Below, piece by piece: positions 14,830 through 15,663 of a DNA stretch of 15,663 nucleotides. How positions within the stretch are numbered: position 1 is the first letter of the stretch; every line of letters starts with the position of its first letter. This DNA is from Pontimonas sp. Its GTDB lineage: Bacteria > Actinomycetota > Actinomycetes > Actinomycetales > Microbacteriaceae. The position numbers were made by a program, and so were the translations under genes. The stretch lies in contig JAIOWV010000021.1 in the NCBI GenBank assembly GCA_021741945.1, forward strand, positions 1 to 15,663, written 5' to 3'. Below the pieces are notes generated by a model, which ran no database searches, was not told the DNA's origin, and saw nothing but the letters and a program-made list of their open reading frames with translations.

Positions 14830-15663
14830 GTGGCTCTCACCATTGGAATCGTTGGACTCCCGAATGTCGGCAAGTCCACTTTGTTTAACGCACTTACCAA
14901 GAACTCGGTGCTGGCAGCGAATTATCCCTTCGCCACCATTGAGCCAAACGTCGGCGTTGTGAATCTGCCCGATGACCGGCTGGAGGTTCTCGCTGGCATT
15001 TTTGGCAGCGAGCGCATCATTCCGGCCGCCGTCTCCTTCGTCGACATTGCCGGAATCGTTCGAGGCGCCAGCGAGGGAGAGGGCCTTGGTAATCAGTTCC
15101 TCTCCAATATTCGCGAAGCCGATGCCATCGCTCAGGTTGTGCGGGTCTTTGATGACCCCGATGTTGTCCACGTTGATGGGGCAGTTGATCCTGCCGCCGA
15201 CATGGAGACCATCAACACCGAATTGATTCTTGCCGATCTTCAAACCCTCGAGAAGGCGATTGCCCGCTACGAGAAAGAAGTGAAGGGCAAGAAACTTGAC
15301 CCGAGTGTGCTGGCCTGCGCCGAGGAAGCCAGGAGCATTCTGGATACGGGAAAGACCCTCTTCCAGGCGGCTTTCGATGCCACCCCGATCCGCGAACTCG
15401 GTCTCCTTACGGCAAAGCCGTTCCTCTACGTGTTTAACGTTGACGAAAAAACCCTGGGGAACCCAGGCCGACAGGCTGAACTTGCTGCTCTCGTGGCGCC
15501 TGCTCAAGCCGTCTTCTTAGATGCCAAAGTCGAGAGCGAATTGATTGACCTCGATAAGGCCGAGGCACTCGAGCTTTTGCAGTCACTGGGTCAAGAAGAG
15601 AGCGGGCTAGATCAGCTCGCTCGCATTGGGTTTGTGACCCTGGGTTTACAGACCTATCTCACC
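14830..15663 (+). CDS. ychF: Redox-regulated ATPase YchF (Obg-like), 3'-truncated
   Basis: The first 278 residues of the roughly 360-residue YchF; the frame is still open at the right edge. YchF (OLA1 type) is an Obg-family P-loop NTPase that prefers ATP and associates with ribosomes. Visible motifs: G1 GLPNVGKST (9-17), FATIEPNVGVV, G3 DIAGIVRGASEGEGLGNQFL, and NVDE in the G4 position instead of NKxD, which explains the ATP preference. A helical coiled-coil insert follows G3, and the last residues (GFVTLGLQTYLT) enter the C-terminal TGS domain. The GTG start gives ALTIGIVGLPN, the usual N-terminus. Confidence 0.95.
   Translation, partial: MALTIGIVGLPNVGKSTLFNALTKNSVLAANYPFATIEPNVGVVNLPDDRLEVLAGIFGSERIIPAAVSFVDIAGIVRGASEGEGLGNQFLSNIREADAIAQVVRVFDDPDVVHVDGAVDPAADMETINTELILADLQTLEKAIARYEKEVKGKKLDPSVLACAEEARSILDTGKTLFQAAFDATPIRELGLLTAKPFLYVFNVDEKTLGNPGRQAELAALVAPAQAVFLDAKVESELIDLDKAEALELLQSLGQEESGLDQLARIGFVTLGLQTYLT

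Noticed and set aside
14824..15507. 227-residue minus-strand frame opposite ychF
   Set aside because: Shadow of ychF; the plus-strand YchF motifs are unmistakable, although that frame is open to the window edge.

Overview
The window reads as a stretch of core chromosome from an actinobacterium, most likely a small-genome member of the Microbacteriaceae (the aquatic Luna/Aquiluna/Rhodoluna type would fit). The evidence is moderate-to-high GC with many GTG starts (7 of 17 visible starts), an actinobacterial-type GreA tip, two actinobacterial domains of unknown function (DUF4307, DUF4245), a Rv1086-type short cis-prenyltransferase, and very tight packing with overlapping gene ends. From memory, the gene set and much of the order match the M. 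tuberculosis block Rv1080c-Rv1112 (greA, DUF4307, mca, small membrane protein, hemolysin III, short Z-prenyl synthase, phoH2, fum, glpX, xseB/xseA, ispH, ychF). The genus is an inference.

Layout. (1) 1-1811, plus strand: 3' part of an AI-2E/PerM-family permease, overlapping by 4 nt the threonine ammonia-lyase gene ilvA. (2) 1808-2778, minus strand: DUF4307 membrane protein followed by greA, with a strong hairpin between them. (3) 2842-4659: a small membrane protein (+), a hemolysin III/PAQR protein (-) and a short-chain cis-prenyltransferase (+). The mca gene that I would expect between DUF4307 and the small membrane protein is absent. (4) 4780-6126, plus: PIN-PhoH ATPase (PhoH2 type). (5) 6132-10338, minus: probable operon xseA-xseB-DUF4245-carbonic anhydrase-fumC. 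(6) 10397-11467, plus: ispH. (7) 11464-12489 (-) and 12612-13604 (+): divergent fba and glpX, with a perfect 10+10 bp palindrome between them. (8) 13601-14770 (-) rmuC, divergent from ychF (+), which runs off the right edge.

Functionally this is housekeeping: central carbon metabolism (class II aldolase, GlpX fructose-1,6-bisphosphatase, fumarase, carbonic anhydrase), isoprenoid supply (IspH feeding the cis-prenyltransferase), DNA repair and recombination (exonuclease VII, RmuC), transcript and translation quality control (GreA, PhoH, YchF) and isoleucine synthesis (IlvA). I see no mobile element, phage, CRISPR, tRNA or rRNA, and no gene-free stretch longer than about 120 bases.

I found no new multi-gene system. 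The more interesting signals are regulatory and architectural: the fba/glpX palindrome, a terminator inside the greA leader, a recurrent TANNNT-N6-8-start pattern suggesting leaderless mRNAs, convergent genes that share stop-codon bases, a high use of TAG stops, a duplicated ribosome-binding site at the apparent mca deletion point, and a small basic ORF overlapping the start of phoH.
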